This document shows, in pieces, positions 27,701-39,700 of a stretch of 64,000 nucleotides of DNA. How positions within the stretch are numbered: position 1 is the first letter of the stretch; every line of letters begins with the position of its first letter. The notes under the pieces are model-generated. The model made no database searches. It was not told the DNA's origin and saw nothing but the letters and a program-made list of their open reading frames with translations. The stretch lies in assembly GCA_026419785.1 (NCBI GenBank), contig JAODTK010005770.1, positions 62,001 to 126,000 on the forward strand. Reading direction: 5' to 3'. This stretch comes from Sclerodactyla briareus (lineage: Eukaryota; Echinodermata; Holothuroidea; Dendrochirotida; Sclerodactylidae). The position numbers and the translations under genes were made by a program.

Positions 27701-30700
27701 GAGCCACTTGACCTTCTCCTTCGTAGCATGTTCTTGGATCGTGCTAGGGTTTGCACTCTGTTCCGCCCTGGGCATGGCGAGGACGTCATGGGATACTAGC
27801 GGGCCTCCCATGAAATGCTAGCGGCTGATGCTCTCGGCCGCCAGGTTGGTTGAGGACAGGTTCCTTATTGTGCGGGCGCATCGGCCGGCGCCGTGGTGGA
27901 TGCTTGCTACGTCTATTTTTCCTCCCGGGCCATAGGTTCGAGCCTAACGGGGTCCGCAGGTTCGGACCACGTCGTTTTTCACTAAGACGCAGTCGGTCAA
28001 TCATCTGCCCGGCTCCGATTTTCATCGCTGGCTTTTGGGAGTGGAGGGGGATTGAGGTGTGGTGTCCGGTTCGGGCCCTTCGGTTAACCTGGATGGACCC
28101 GTACCTCCATGTGGTCCGTGTCGTCGATGTGTGTTTCACGCAGCGACCATCATACACGCGGTCTCCAGGGATACGATCTCTCGGCTGTATCGTCAGCGTG
28201 ATACGCCGGGCGTTGGTCCGTTCTCGACCGCGAGATCTCGATGTGCGGGGGGGGTTGCCTCCGCTCGCGCTCTATAAAGGTGTGCCGTTGGAGGAGGTTC
28301 CTCTACCAGGCAGAGGCCGAGATGGAATTCTCAGAATACCTGATCGATTCCTACTTAGGACCCTTCGGAGTGAATCCCGCATGGACACCGCTTTCCTCCC
28401 GCGCGGGGGGTGCGGTTCGGGTTCCGCGTCTGGTGGCACCTCTAGTGGGGGGGTCACTGCCTCTCGGTAAGCGTCGGCTTTGTGCCTCTCCCCCTTCCAC
28501 CCGCGGCTCGCGCGGAGAGTGTTGGGTTGGGCTGTGGCTGGCTAAGGGACATCCTGCCTGTGCAAGGGCTGGTGCCCCGTTCGGATGTCTGTAGTCTGGT
28601 TTGACGGCGAGGCGTGGGGGTGGGGGGGGGGGGGGTACTCAGAATCTTTCTTATGGGAGTGGTCTTTTAGTGGATTAATGCGATCCCCCGGCTCCCACTC
28701 CTGGCGGTGGGAGGATGCCACTCTTTGCATTTGTTGTATAAAGTAAGTCCGAAGAAGGAAGTGCCCTGAAGTAAGTTAACCCCCATTCGTTAAGGGGGTA
28801 CTTACGAGGGGCAATTACCTTCTGGACACCCGCCCGTCCTCCCCACTAAGCCGGGGGACTCGGGTGCTAAGTTGGAATGATAGTGCAGACCCGTACAGTC
28901 CAACTAGTTACGGCTGCGTTCGGTTTTACCGGGGCTTGTGCTGAACCTTTTTATGGTATAGGGTGTGTTGAAGCGGCCGTTCCGAAAATGCAAGTTGTAG
29001 TAAGTCCAGAAGGTAAGTTGCCCCTGTAAGTAGCCCCCTAACGAAGGGGGTTAACTGAGTTGGGGTGGATGCTCTATAGTAAATAGATACCTATTGTTCT
29101 TGGTGACAATCTGATTAGTATTCATCTTTGAGTTAGGGGGGGAGTTAAAATGTTCATGATGAAATATAAATACAGAGGAGCTTAATCTTGAGGTTTGTCA
29201 AGTTTCGTCAATCTTTTTTGAGGAGAGGTTGAGCTTCTGCAATGGTATTGTTGGTCGCTATAATATTTCATAAGGGCAATCAAATAGTTAGATGAACTAT
29301 TCCCAGAAACGCGATCCATTGAAAAGTGATGAGAGAGTTCTCCCATATTATGAATGCTCAATCAGTGAGCAGATGGTTCTATTGTTTTGGTGTGAGTGTG
29401 AATATATTCATGACTAGGAGGCTTATATCATAATTAGTCATATATCTCATTGACCATTGACCGTACTTCCAATCTTCGCCAAACTGTTTTTTTTGTGAAA
29501 TCCCCGTGCTCAGCATAAGAAATACTATGAGTTGTATAGGTTTAGTGCCCATTGAAATAAGAGGCGACGGCTTGAACAATAGGTGTTTGGAGAGCCTCCA
29601 GACAATTGATCACAAAGCCTGTGACTATTTTGTTACCAATAACGCACCATTCAATTCCCTCAGTGAGGAGGAGCTGACCTAAACCTTGTTATCCCAGCCA
29701 CTCTTTTTGTTCCAGTGTGGGTACCGCTGGCCAACGTTGTACCACAACCAGAAAGGCTGGTAGGTGTGATCACTCTTGTTTCAGGGGCATACTGCTGACA
29801 TATGCCTGGCGGAGGCGGATTAGCGCCATCGGTATAGCTCCAGACTGCAAAACCATGATGCAGTTCGAACCCATTGGTAGCCCGGGACTTTTCTGCATAC
29901 GTTTGGACCAGGCATGTCTCCTGAATTTCTTCACGCCACCCACGTGTTCAAATGGGTACCTTATGAAGATACTTGTGAAGAGTAGCAGCGCCGATATGTG
30001 CCAGCCCTATTGGAAAGTCTCCCGGGGGACCCAAAAAGGGGCGTACTGAAATAGTGGCCTCTGGAGAGAACACGCTAGAGGTGCGTGCTGTTAGTAGCGG
30101 GTTGTGATAAGTCACTGAGTATCAGGGTAATATCTGTGAGTGTGTGCTTTGAGCATGCTTCGACTTGAAAAAATGGCTAATAAGAATATAGAGATATTAT
30201 TTTATATATATACCGCGTTCTTTCGGACCTTGTATATGTCTGAATATATACCAGTAGAGCTGACCAAAAACCGCGGGGGTTTGTTATGCGTCACATAACC
30301 TTTGGAAGCACGTACGGTTAGTATTCACTGTATCTGTAATGCCCCAAGTCCCCATTTCGAAAGAATGCACCAATAACTTGGTATGAGATGAGATTTTGAA
30401 ATGGGCACCTATCCTCTCGTAGGCAGGGTGGAATGTGACCATGGTTTTTTTTCCACGCCCATGGTGAGGCCAATCCCCTGTAACAGTTGGGATGCCACCC
30501 CTCGTCAGTGTTCAACGTGTAGCACCAATTTATCTTTCCTTTGGAGAGGCTTCAGAATATATTCACCACCCTTTGGCTTTGACTGTAGCAATAATAATAA
30601 TAACATAATGATCTCAGCATTTAGAACGCTATTCACCCACAAGTGCGTCCATAGCGTGCACAAAAATAATCAAAATACATAAAAACAAAACAGTTTGTTG

Positions 30701-33700
30701 AGGCGTTCCTAAAACTGTCAGTCGAGGTGAATTTTCTGACGTTCGGGTAGCTAATAATAGAAAATAATAAAACTTTATGGCTCACACACAAACTCAATAG
30801 GGCCAGTACCATTATCACCACTATGATAAAATGCAGTCAATTCGTGAGTGATAAACTGTCTGACTTATTTGAACATGAAATTAATGGATCAATCTGAGAA
30901 GTTTATAGCTAGGGCGAACTGAATGTATCAGTCTGTACCTGATATCCTACAATTTTTCTGTTGAGAAGAGTCACTTCTGTTTTTGGTATGTATGCGCGCA
31001 AACTGAAAGCGAGAAAAAAGCCCCTCATGTATAGAATGTTGTCTCATACCCTACAAAAAGGCCTTGTTCTATTACAATTGGCACATCAATTGCACTTGAG
31101 GAATTGGGGAGGCTGGTCAGTGCTGATAGTTACTGTCATATAAAACAATACCTTCACTATAAAAACTGTGAATATTCTCTGTCGAATTTGATCAAACTTT
31201 GAAGATTTTTTTGTACTCTAATGTGGTTCCCCAGCCCCCCAATCACCCCCCCCCCCTCCCTATGAAGTGGGATGTGAAAAAGTGCAGATTTGTCACTATT
31301 TTCTCTCTCCTCAAAAATGTATATTCTAACTCACTTTTCACTTCAGAGCCCTGCCTATAACACCGTCGCATATGTCACCTATTCTATCTGTGACCTGACT
31401 TCTTGAAGAAACTTTGCAGTCATCATGTTACCACTGCGGTGTCTTGCCAGATTGTTCAAGAAGGGGTGCGGGCATGATGAGTCTTGGAACTGGTGAGAAT
31501 GGCGTACACCCAGCTGAGATGGTGAGTAGTGGGGCCGGGATGGGATGGTCATCGTCTATGTCCCCCATACCTCATTAGTCCTCTCTACTAGTTAAATCTG
31601 CGCCAGAGGTAAGTACAGTAATGGTTCCTGTTGAAGTCCAAGTTGTTGTATTCGTACAAAATTAGATTTTTTTTATATTATTTGTGTGATTGGTAAATAT
31701 ATTCAATAGCTGAGTAGCAATTGCCAGTGTGGAGGAGTAGCATGTTATACACATTTTATATTGGGTGAGACTAACTATACCTTTGACCTAAGTTATCCCA
31801 TTGTACGGTCCAGCTTTACTGTGTTTTGGGCCCTATTACCTTGTCCCACAGAGGCATATTTGAACACAACTACTCAAATTTGGGAGTTCTAGGTCATAAA
31901 GTAATGGGGAAGTTTACTCCTCGCTGTGTTACAGAAGAAAGGAAACTGGTATTTACAAAAGAATGATTGCGAATGATCCTATGGAAAGTCTATCGAGATT
32001 CCAACAATTTTAATTTGTTCCATTATTCGATAGGTACTAGTTGCAGTGAATTTGTAGGACAGAGGTTCTGTCTTCAAAGGGCATTTAGTTAACGTAGTGA
32101 CGATAAGTAAGTATATAAGTACATTTTTGATATGCATCATAATGATATATATAGGAATGAACTACAAGCTCACATTGAGAGTGTGTGAAAATAAATTGAT
32201 TATCTATGTAGGTCGGCTTTCAGCAGTTTAATACTTTGTGGCAAGAATGGAATGTCTAAAACGTTGTGTTCTCTCATAGGTGGCAAGAGGAGTGCCTGCG
32301 TGGCCTTTATATAATAGTCAAAGAGAAGTATTCTATCTAATAATATTCCAGCTGCACAGTCAAGATACATTATCATATAATCATCGTTGATTGATGATAT
32401 CTCTAAAAATATCTATTCAAGCAGTCGACCTGATCTTTTCCACGAGAGGATAACAACACCGACCGCATAAACGATTAAGACAGCACCATGTGTACAAAAA
32501 GCAAAGCGGCTTCTTGAATTTGATACAATAGAACCTTTGTTTGACCTTTGATACCATGTTATCCACGTGGGTATTCCAGTTGAGCTCATTATTGAAAGTC
32601 CTAAATACCTAAATTCTGACACAACTTCAATGGCATTACCATCTATGTAAACCGCATCATGACGTTGTTCTGTACTAAAGTCAACTTCCATGTCCTGTTT
32701 TCTCTGAATAATACATAGGCTAATCTGTTGGAGAAAAAAACGTTGACATGAGAAAATTGAGTCAAATTGTGTACTTTCGTGAATAAGATCGCTGGTAAAT
32801 CAATACATCATTCCCAAGTGGCCTCTCAGCAAATCCAACAAATGATCAACCATTTTTCTCCAGAATAGAATACTTAGTGGTGTAATATAGACTGAATTAC
32901 TTCCTATAAATGAAGTTCAAATGATGGCATTCATTTTTGATATCATTGATGTTTTTCTTCTGTAGAGGCCTTCATTATATAATGCTGTTTGCTCATTGCA
33001 GAACCAACGCTGTATGGACCAGTCCATTCTGAGCAAGGGGTGAATACCTTCAAGAATGCAGTTGAAGCGCTAGGGCAATCAGGGGAGGCACAATGAATGT
33101 GGAGAATGTTTGTAACTCTTTATGAATACATTAATCTATCATCAATCATATGAAAATAATCAAGAGGCCCCCCTGTTGGTCTGATCTGGGGGGGGGGGGT
33201 CACCTGACAGGGAACATGGGTTTTGGTATTAAAGGTTTTACGTTTCTACTTGGCATAAGGTCATAGTGGCATCCACAGGGATCGATTCTTGGACCTTACT
33301 GTTTCTGACTTACTTACGATCTTGATATTCAGTGCAGTGAAAAAGTTGAGATGACACAAAGTTTGTGCCGCGAGGTCTCATCGGACGACGATTTTAAATG
33401 TTTCAGAATGATCTTGACCTGATTTCCAAATGGTCTTCTGATTGGCAGATGTTTTCCAATGCTGGCAAGGGTAAAGTAAGCAGTTGGTTCCAAACTAGTA
33501 ATGTCTCATTCAGTTGACTGGTCAGGATATTCAGGGGGTGGATCGGCAAAAGTTCTGGTGTGTATTTTGAGGCTTCTAAGCAGTGTGCTGAAGATGCAAG
33601 GAAAGGAAATTGGGATTCTGGTCGATAACCTGGCATTTCACTTCTTTGGTTGAGGATATAGTTCTCAGACTTTTCAAGCAACTAGTGAGACCTCACCGCG

Positions 33701-36700
33701 AGTATTCGGTCCAAAGTGTGGAGCCCTTATTTCGTGAGAAGATGAGCAGTTGATTGGAAATGTCCAGAGGAGGGCTACTGAATAATTAGTAGCCTGAGAG
33801 ATTTCCCGTACGAGGAAGGAAATAGTGGGCGTCTGGGCTAACTTCGTGGAGTGAGGCGTGTTCAGGTGATTTGATCCAGGTCTTCAAATTTGTCCATAGA
33901 CTTGATCGTTTGGCATTCGATGACTTCTTTGAGTTTTTCCAATGTGACTACTACTCGTGAGGCACCACCTCAAGCTCTAAGGTACTCGCTGTAGATTGGA
34001 TCTTCGGAAACACTTCGTTTCACAATTATCAACGAGGGGAATAGCCTTCCAGAAAATGTTGTTATGTCTAGTAGTGTGAATGCCTTCAAGAATGCCCTTG
34101 ATTTATTCTCCAAAATTTGTGGGTGAATTATGTAGCTTTTGGGCTCGTTTGCACTTTGGGTTGTGGTCTCAGGGTCGTTCATGAGGACTATGTCCTTCTG
34201 ACCTTTCCTCACTGAATAAATAAACCAGCTGTCCCCTTGAAGCTTTGTAACGCTGGTGGGGAGGGGGGTTGGTTTTTTAGCGTGGAGAATTGTAAAGATG
34301 GTCCTGTAGGCCATGGAAAAGTCAAATGAATATCACCAATATACACTAAACTCACATGAATTGTTGATGCCTGGGTCAGTCCTGCGCCCTATCACAATTT
34401 GCAGAAAGCGCATGTAAACATTTGTTTCGATGCAGAGTTGTACATGTGAGCCATCTGTTCTCTATGGTGGACTCTATAACCCAGTTCATGCCGTTATGTG
34501 AACACAATCTTGCATAGCGCACACCCACTTTGCTTTATAGTATACGCTGACCTATTTATGCAGACAGTCGGAAACAACAATTTTGTTACCTTGACTGGTA
34601 TCATCATTGAAAACAAACGATAATAATCAAGTAATTGTGCAGTCATCATCAACATTACGGATCAAAAGAGGAAATTAAACTGGAGAGTGAGGTCAGTCAA
34701 AACATATTCTAAAATCACACAAAGAGACCATTGTACGTCCTTGCAACTCTTTCTGCAGATAAGAGGGCGCTGTAGTTAGTGCTTATTGGCAGCCCACGTG
34801 ATAACGCCATTCAGTATGCACGCTGGGAATGGTTTTTAAATACACATCCTACTGTCCTGTTTCCACTAGTCACTCCATAGAACTGGAAATGAAATTACAG
34901 CAAGCTGAAGACTCAATGATATCTACTGAGAGCTGACAGGCCCAGAATACAGCAGATGAAGACTCAATGATATCTACTGACAGCTGACAGGCCCAGAATA
35001 CAGCAGCTGAAGACCTAACGATATCTACTGACAGCTGACAGGCCCAGAATACAGCAGCTGAAGACTCAATGATATCTACTGAGAGCTGACAGGCCCAGAA
35101 TACAGCAGCTGAAGACTCAATGATATCTACTGAGAGCTGACAGGCCCAGAATACAGCAGCTGAAGACTCAATGATATCTACTGAGAGCTGACAGGCCCAG
35201 AATACTTTAACCTGTATTATCTACTCTCGCTACAGGTTATCGGACGGCCCGGTATTTCGTGGAGCCACCGGCTGATCACAGTCGAAGCATGACGCTGACA
35301 TCGTCCACACAGAGAGCTTTGTACCTATTCTTTATGTCCTCAAAGTTAAGGTCAGTACTAGGAGGCTGTTGTACCCTCCCTACATTTGAATTCCCAGCAT
35401 CGGTTCGCGTTTGCAACTTTCCAGTGTTCTTTCCTCGAAGGAAAACATACTCCATGATCAAGTGCATAAGTGTTTATGATTTCTTAAAGAAGACAGAGAC
35501 GTCCAGCAGGTCAAGGCCCCAGTGCGGGTTCGTGTCACATTGGCTTGTATACAAAATAACTCGGACCCCAATGGATGTACAAGAGACTCATATTGGTATG
35601 TGGGTTCCCAAGGTCAAGCAGAAGAGATCAAAGTCGGAAAATTTGGATAGCGTCCAGAATGCCCAGTCAATGTTGAGGTGACAATTGTTAGAGCGAAAAG
35701 TCAGGAAGTAAAATCTGTTCCCCGCTACCAGTTGTAGTAACGCAAACGCTCAGCTTATTCATCACTTGAACATGACAGGCAATTGATAGGTTACAACCCA
35801 GTCTATTACCCTCGCAATTCACCAGAGTACAGTTCCTGTCAATCCAATTCCCCTACGGGTTACCCTCCTAGTGAGTAGGTTTATTTCAGTTGTTTGACTA
35901 TCTGCAGACTGGAGAGAGGAGATATGTGAGAAAGTGAATTCCTTTAATTTTGGTCATTTCAAAACTTACAATATTTTCCTTAGGACTTTGAGGAGGCGGT
36001 GTCCTGGAACAACGAGATGTTGCTCCAAGGGCAGCGCCAGCAGCCTCTTCACAAGAGGGACCCACAGAAAATATTCAGTTGGATTGGGTAAGTTTCATAA
36101 GATGGATGTCACACTGAAATACTCCCGAATGCTTGGTTCATGATGATAATACAGAGAGCTTATACAGCAACCATTGTCAAAGGACTGCTCAAAGGCCACG
36201 TCACTGATATACCCCTGATTCATCCAGCGACCTGTCTACACCTTGTCAAAAACATTGTCAAAGCACTCATGATAGTACACCCCGATCATCAGCACCTGTC
36301 TAAACTTGTCAAAGAATGCTCAAGCACTTCACTTGATATTACTCCTGATCATCGCCGACCTGTCTAACCTTGTCAAAGACAGGCTCCAAAGTACTTCACT
36401 GATTTAACCCCCCGATCATCAGCGACCTATCTAACCTCGTCAAAGGAATGCTCAAAGCACTCACTGATATACCCCCGATCATCAGCAACCTGTCTAACTT
36501 ATCAAAAAGACATGCTCAAAGCACCTTCCCGATTATGTCCCCTGATAATCAGCGACATGTCAACTTATCAAAGACTGCTCAAAGCACTTCACTGATATAC
36601 CCCTGATCATCAGCGACCTGTAAACCTTGTCAAAGGACATGCTCAAAGCACTTCACTGGAATTACCCCCGATCATCAGTGACCTTTCAAACCTTAGTCAA

Positions 36701-39700
36701 AGACATGCGCAAAGCACTTCACTTGGATATTAACCCCGATCATCGGTGACCTCCTGTCTAACCTCCCCCCATGTTGTCAAAGACAGGCTCAAACCACTTC
36801 CCTGATTTTTATTTATTCACTGATATTTAACCCCCTGTCATCAGCGACTGTCTACCCTTATCACTGGAATGCCAAAGCACTTTTCTGATATTACCCCTGA
36901 TCAGAAGCGACTTGTCTAACCTAAATCAAGCCATGCTCAAAGCACTTCACTGATATTAACCCCGATCATCAGCGGACCCAGTATAACTTATCAAAGACAT
37001 GATCAAGCACTTCCTGATATTACCAACGATCATCACAGAGCCAGTATAACTTGTCAAAGAACATGCTTCAAAAGCGCTTCACTGATATTACCCCTGCTCA
37101 CAGCGAACTGTACTTCAACGTACTAAGCCCTTGATGTTCACTCCCAACACATCAGATGCCACGTCATTCCTGGCTCTTGCCGCACTTCCTGATAGGGGCT
37201 GCCAATATGGTGCTTGCTTCTATCTACTAGTCTCAGCTCAAGTGGTCCACACTGTACCCAGTGGGTAGTTTGGGCCATTAAGGGGACATGCATGTCCAGC
37301 AGCATTGGAGGAAAGTCATGATCAATGTTCTCCAGTCCAAAGCTCTACTGACAGAACCAATCAATTGTTCTGCATTCCAAAGATCTACTGACAGAACAAT
37401 CAATGTTCTCCAGCCCAAACTCCACTGATAGATCAAATCATTGTCTTCAGTCCAGAGCCTACGGACAGAACCAAGCAATTGTTCTTCAGTCCAAAGCTCG
37501 GACTTATAGATAAATCAATTGTTCTTCAGTCAGAGCTTCACTGAAAGATCCAATCAATTGTTCTCCAGCCCAAAAGCTCTTAATGATAGATCCAATCAAT
37601 GTTCTCCAGGTCCAAAGCTCTAAGACAGAACAATCAATTGTTCTGCATTCACAACGCTTCTACTGAAGAACCAATCAATTGTCTCCAGCCCAAAGCTCCA
37701 CTCTGAGAGATCAATATTGTTCGTCAGTCAAGAGCTTACTGAAGAAACCATTCAATTGTTCTTCAGTCCAAAGCTCTACTGATAAGATCAAATCATTGTT
37801 CTTCAGTCCAAAGCTCTACTAACAGAACCAATCAATTGTTCTTCAGCTCAAAGCTCTACTGACGGAACCAATCAATTGTGCGCATCCAAAGCTTGTACTG
37901 ACAGAGCCAATAAATGTTCTGCAATCGGAAAGCTCTATCAATCACTTGTTCTACAGTCCGAAACTCTGAAGAAACAAACAATTGTTCTGCAGTCTGAAGC
38001 TCTACCAATGGAACCAGTCAATTGTCATGCAGTTTGAAGCTCCAACAACAGAGCCAATCTGCCTCCATTTTGCAGCGAGGGGAACACAAACTCTTTTGTA
38101 GTGCATATTGTCATACTGACACTTATGGGACCTAGGAGTGATCTGTGTGGTGTTTCGCATCGTCAATTATGTTGGAGCAGGGCTGCCAGTTGGCCATTTT
38201 TGCAGTCCGACTCTTGCTTTGACATCCACTCCATCTGCTCCAGCTGTTTTGAGCTGTGCTGGTCTGAGAAAATAACAGCGCTGGCTCAGTGTCACTTATG
38301 AGTCTTTCGCAAATAGCCATGTCACGGTTGCAATGTGGTGTAAAGGTTTGATGAATGCTGACGGAGTAAATCAGGCGATTCAGGCTGGGTTGTTTGTTAG
38401 TATGTTCGGCAACTTTGTAAAATTTTATTCATCTTTTAGGGGCTGTGAGGATATTCTCTCAAATCTTTATGTTGTTCCCCAATTAATTTTTATGATTGTG
38501 GATTGTGGAAAATTCGAATAACATTTATTGTTTCTGACTAGGAAAACTTGACTCTTGGCTAAAATTTTCATTGGCTTCAATAGATGGCAAGCTAATCCCT
38601 AGATTTCCCCAGGATCAGTGACGGGACTAAATTTGGGAAAGGGCTGATGTACTTGTCAAGTTAGTAGAACGCACCATTATCCCAGTCATTGTAGGGTCCA
38701 TTGTCAATGAACAAGTGTACACGGATTATTTATATACCAGTTTTGTCAGGTACTGAAGTGACTGAAAGACCACAGGTATGGTTTTATACCTGTTGGAAGC
38801 TCGAATCAGAACACTTGACTGTTTAGGCCATGTAAATCGAAACTTATTCATTCAGCCTGAGTGGTTTTGAATCTGCAAGTACAAACATGAAAACTAAATA
38901 AATCATCTAATAAAACACACAGACATCACAATTGGTAAGGATACGATGTACATTATAGCCTATATAGAAACATTCATATCCAAATCGCACTCATGTCCCC
39001 CACACAACAGATACCCGTCACCGCATTAACAACCGCCCTGCCCAATTCGCCCCCCCAACCAACTTGTTAACTTTTGACACCTCTAGACCCCATGATAAAG
39101 TTACGGACTCGCCGTTCGGACTTGACCAACCACCTTTAGAGGTCATATATTTAAACAATAATCTCCGAACATCGCCCAAACACATTACTCCGAGCCATTT
39201 CTATTACAATGTTTTAAAAATAAAAACGCCACCTCACTTAGTAGGGCAACAAATTACAGCCAAAAACACAAGCTGTAATTCAGGCACGGACTGCAGGGTC
39301 TCAGACAAGTCACGGCCGATAGTGGCGCGCTATAACAAAATATTCTATTTTTTTTCGCCAACGCGCCACTCCCCGCCACAAAAATAAACCAAACCAGCTA
39401 ATGTAGCTCTACTGCTCCACTGGAAAAGAAGAACGACAAGTCGTTGCACTGCTCTCTTGACAACGGTCACAGCACCATTCTCTCCTGAAAAACTCTCACT
39501 TTCACATTGCGCACCAACCCAGCATTTGTCTGGGAAGACCTAATGACCCCCCTCCCGAGAACGCCACTTTCCCTGACAACAGTACTGTCTTGAACAAGTC
39601 AAAATCATCCAACCTGGGGAGGTGCGTTTTTCGACGTGCAACGTCTGAGCCACAATGAGCGAAAGTAAAACTGTGTCCACCTCTTCAGAAGGCGTTTACA

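Larger units (their letters stand above)
22080..29055 (+). mobile_element. DIRS-like tyrosine-recombinase retrotransposon
   Basis: This GC-rich block of about 7 kb sits in the intron between ALDH7A1 exons 8 and 9, in the same orientation as the gene. In order it holds a possible gag region, reverse transcriptase (SVDLAEAYLHI, FGLSTAP, YLDD), RNase H, a methyltransferase-like region (EVDLFASP, FPPF, PFWP) and a tyrosine recombinase (CPVRALR, RDTISR, YLIDSYL). A palindromic module closes it. This order is known from the DIRS and Ngaro groups. The left end is set only by the rise in GC, and I saw no matching left terminal repeat. All frames are broken by small indels. Base composition differs sharply from the AT-rich intron around it. 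Confidence 0.88.

Noticed and set aside
24841-27707. Minus-strand open frames of 235 and 244 codons
   Set aside because: They lie opposite the plus-strand DIRS-like RT, RNase H and recombinase motifs. High GC lowers stop frequency on both strands, and no motif is seen on the minus side.
29760-30060. A frame following exon 9 (including MGTAGQRCTTTR...) taken as a 110-codon gene
   Set aside because: Only its first 14 codons are ALDH7A1 exon 9. The rest is intron read-through past the donor gtaggt.
30590-30660. An (ATA)n tract that might be another LINE tail
   Set aside because: The neighbouring sequence does not continue into a recognisable LINE 3' end.
35259-35681. A 140-codon open frame on the + strand
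   Set aside because: Its first 92 bases are ALDH7A1 exon 12 in a wrong frame, and it then runs through the donor gtcagt into the intron. The exon frame with HDADIVHTESF is the real one.
36140-36367. A 75-codon open frame
   Set aside because: Most of it is the 64-66 bp minisatellite, whose other units are not open.
34905-38060. Evenly spaced repeats that could suggest a CRISPR array
   Set aside because: The units are contiguous minisatellites without unique spacers, in an intron of an animal gene.
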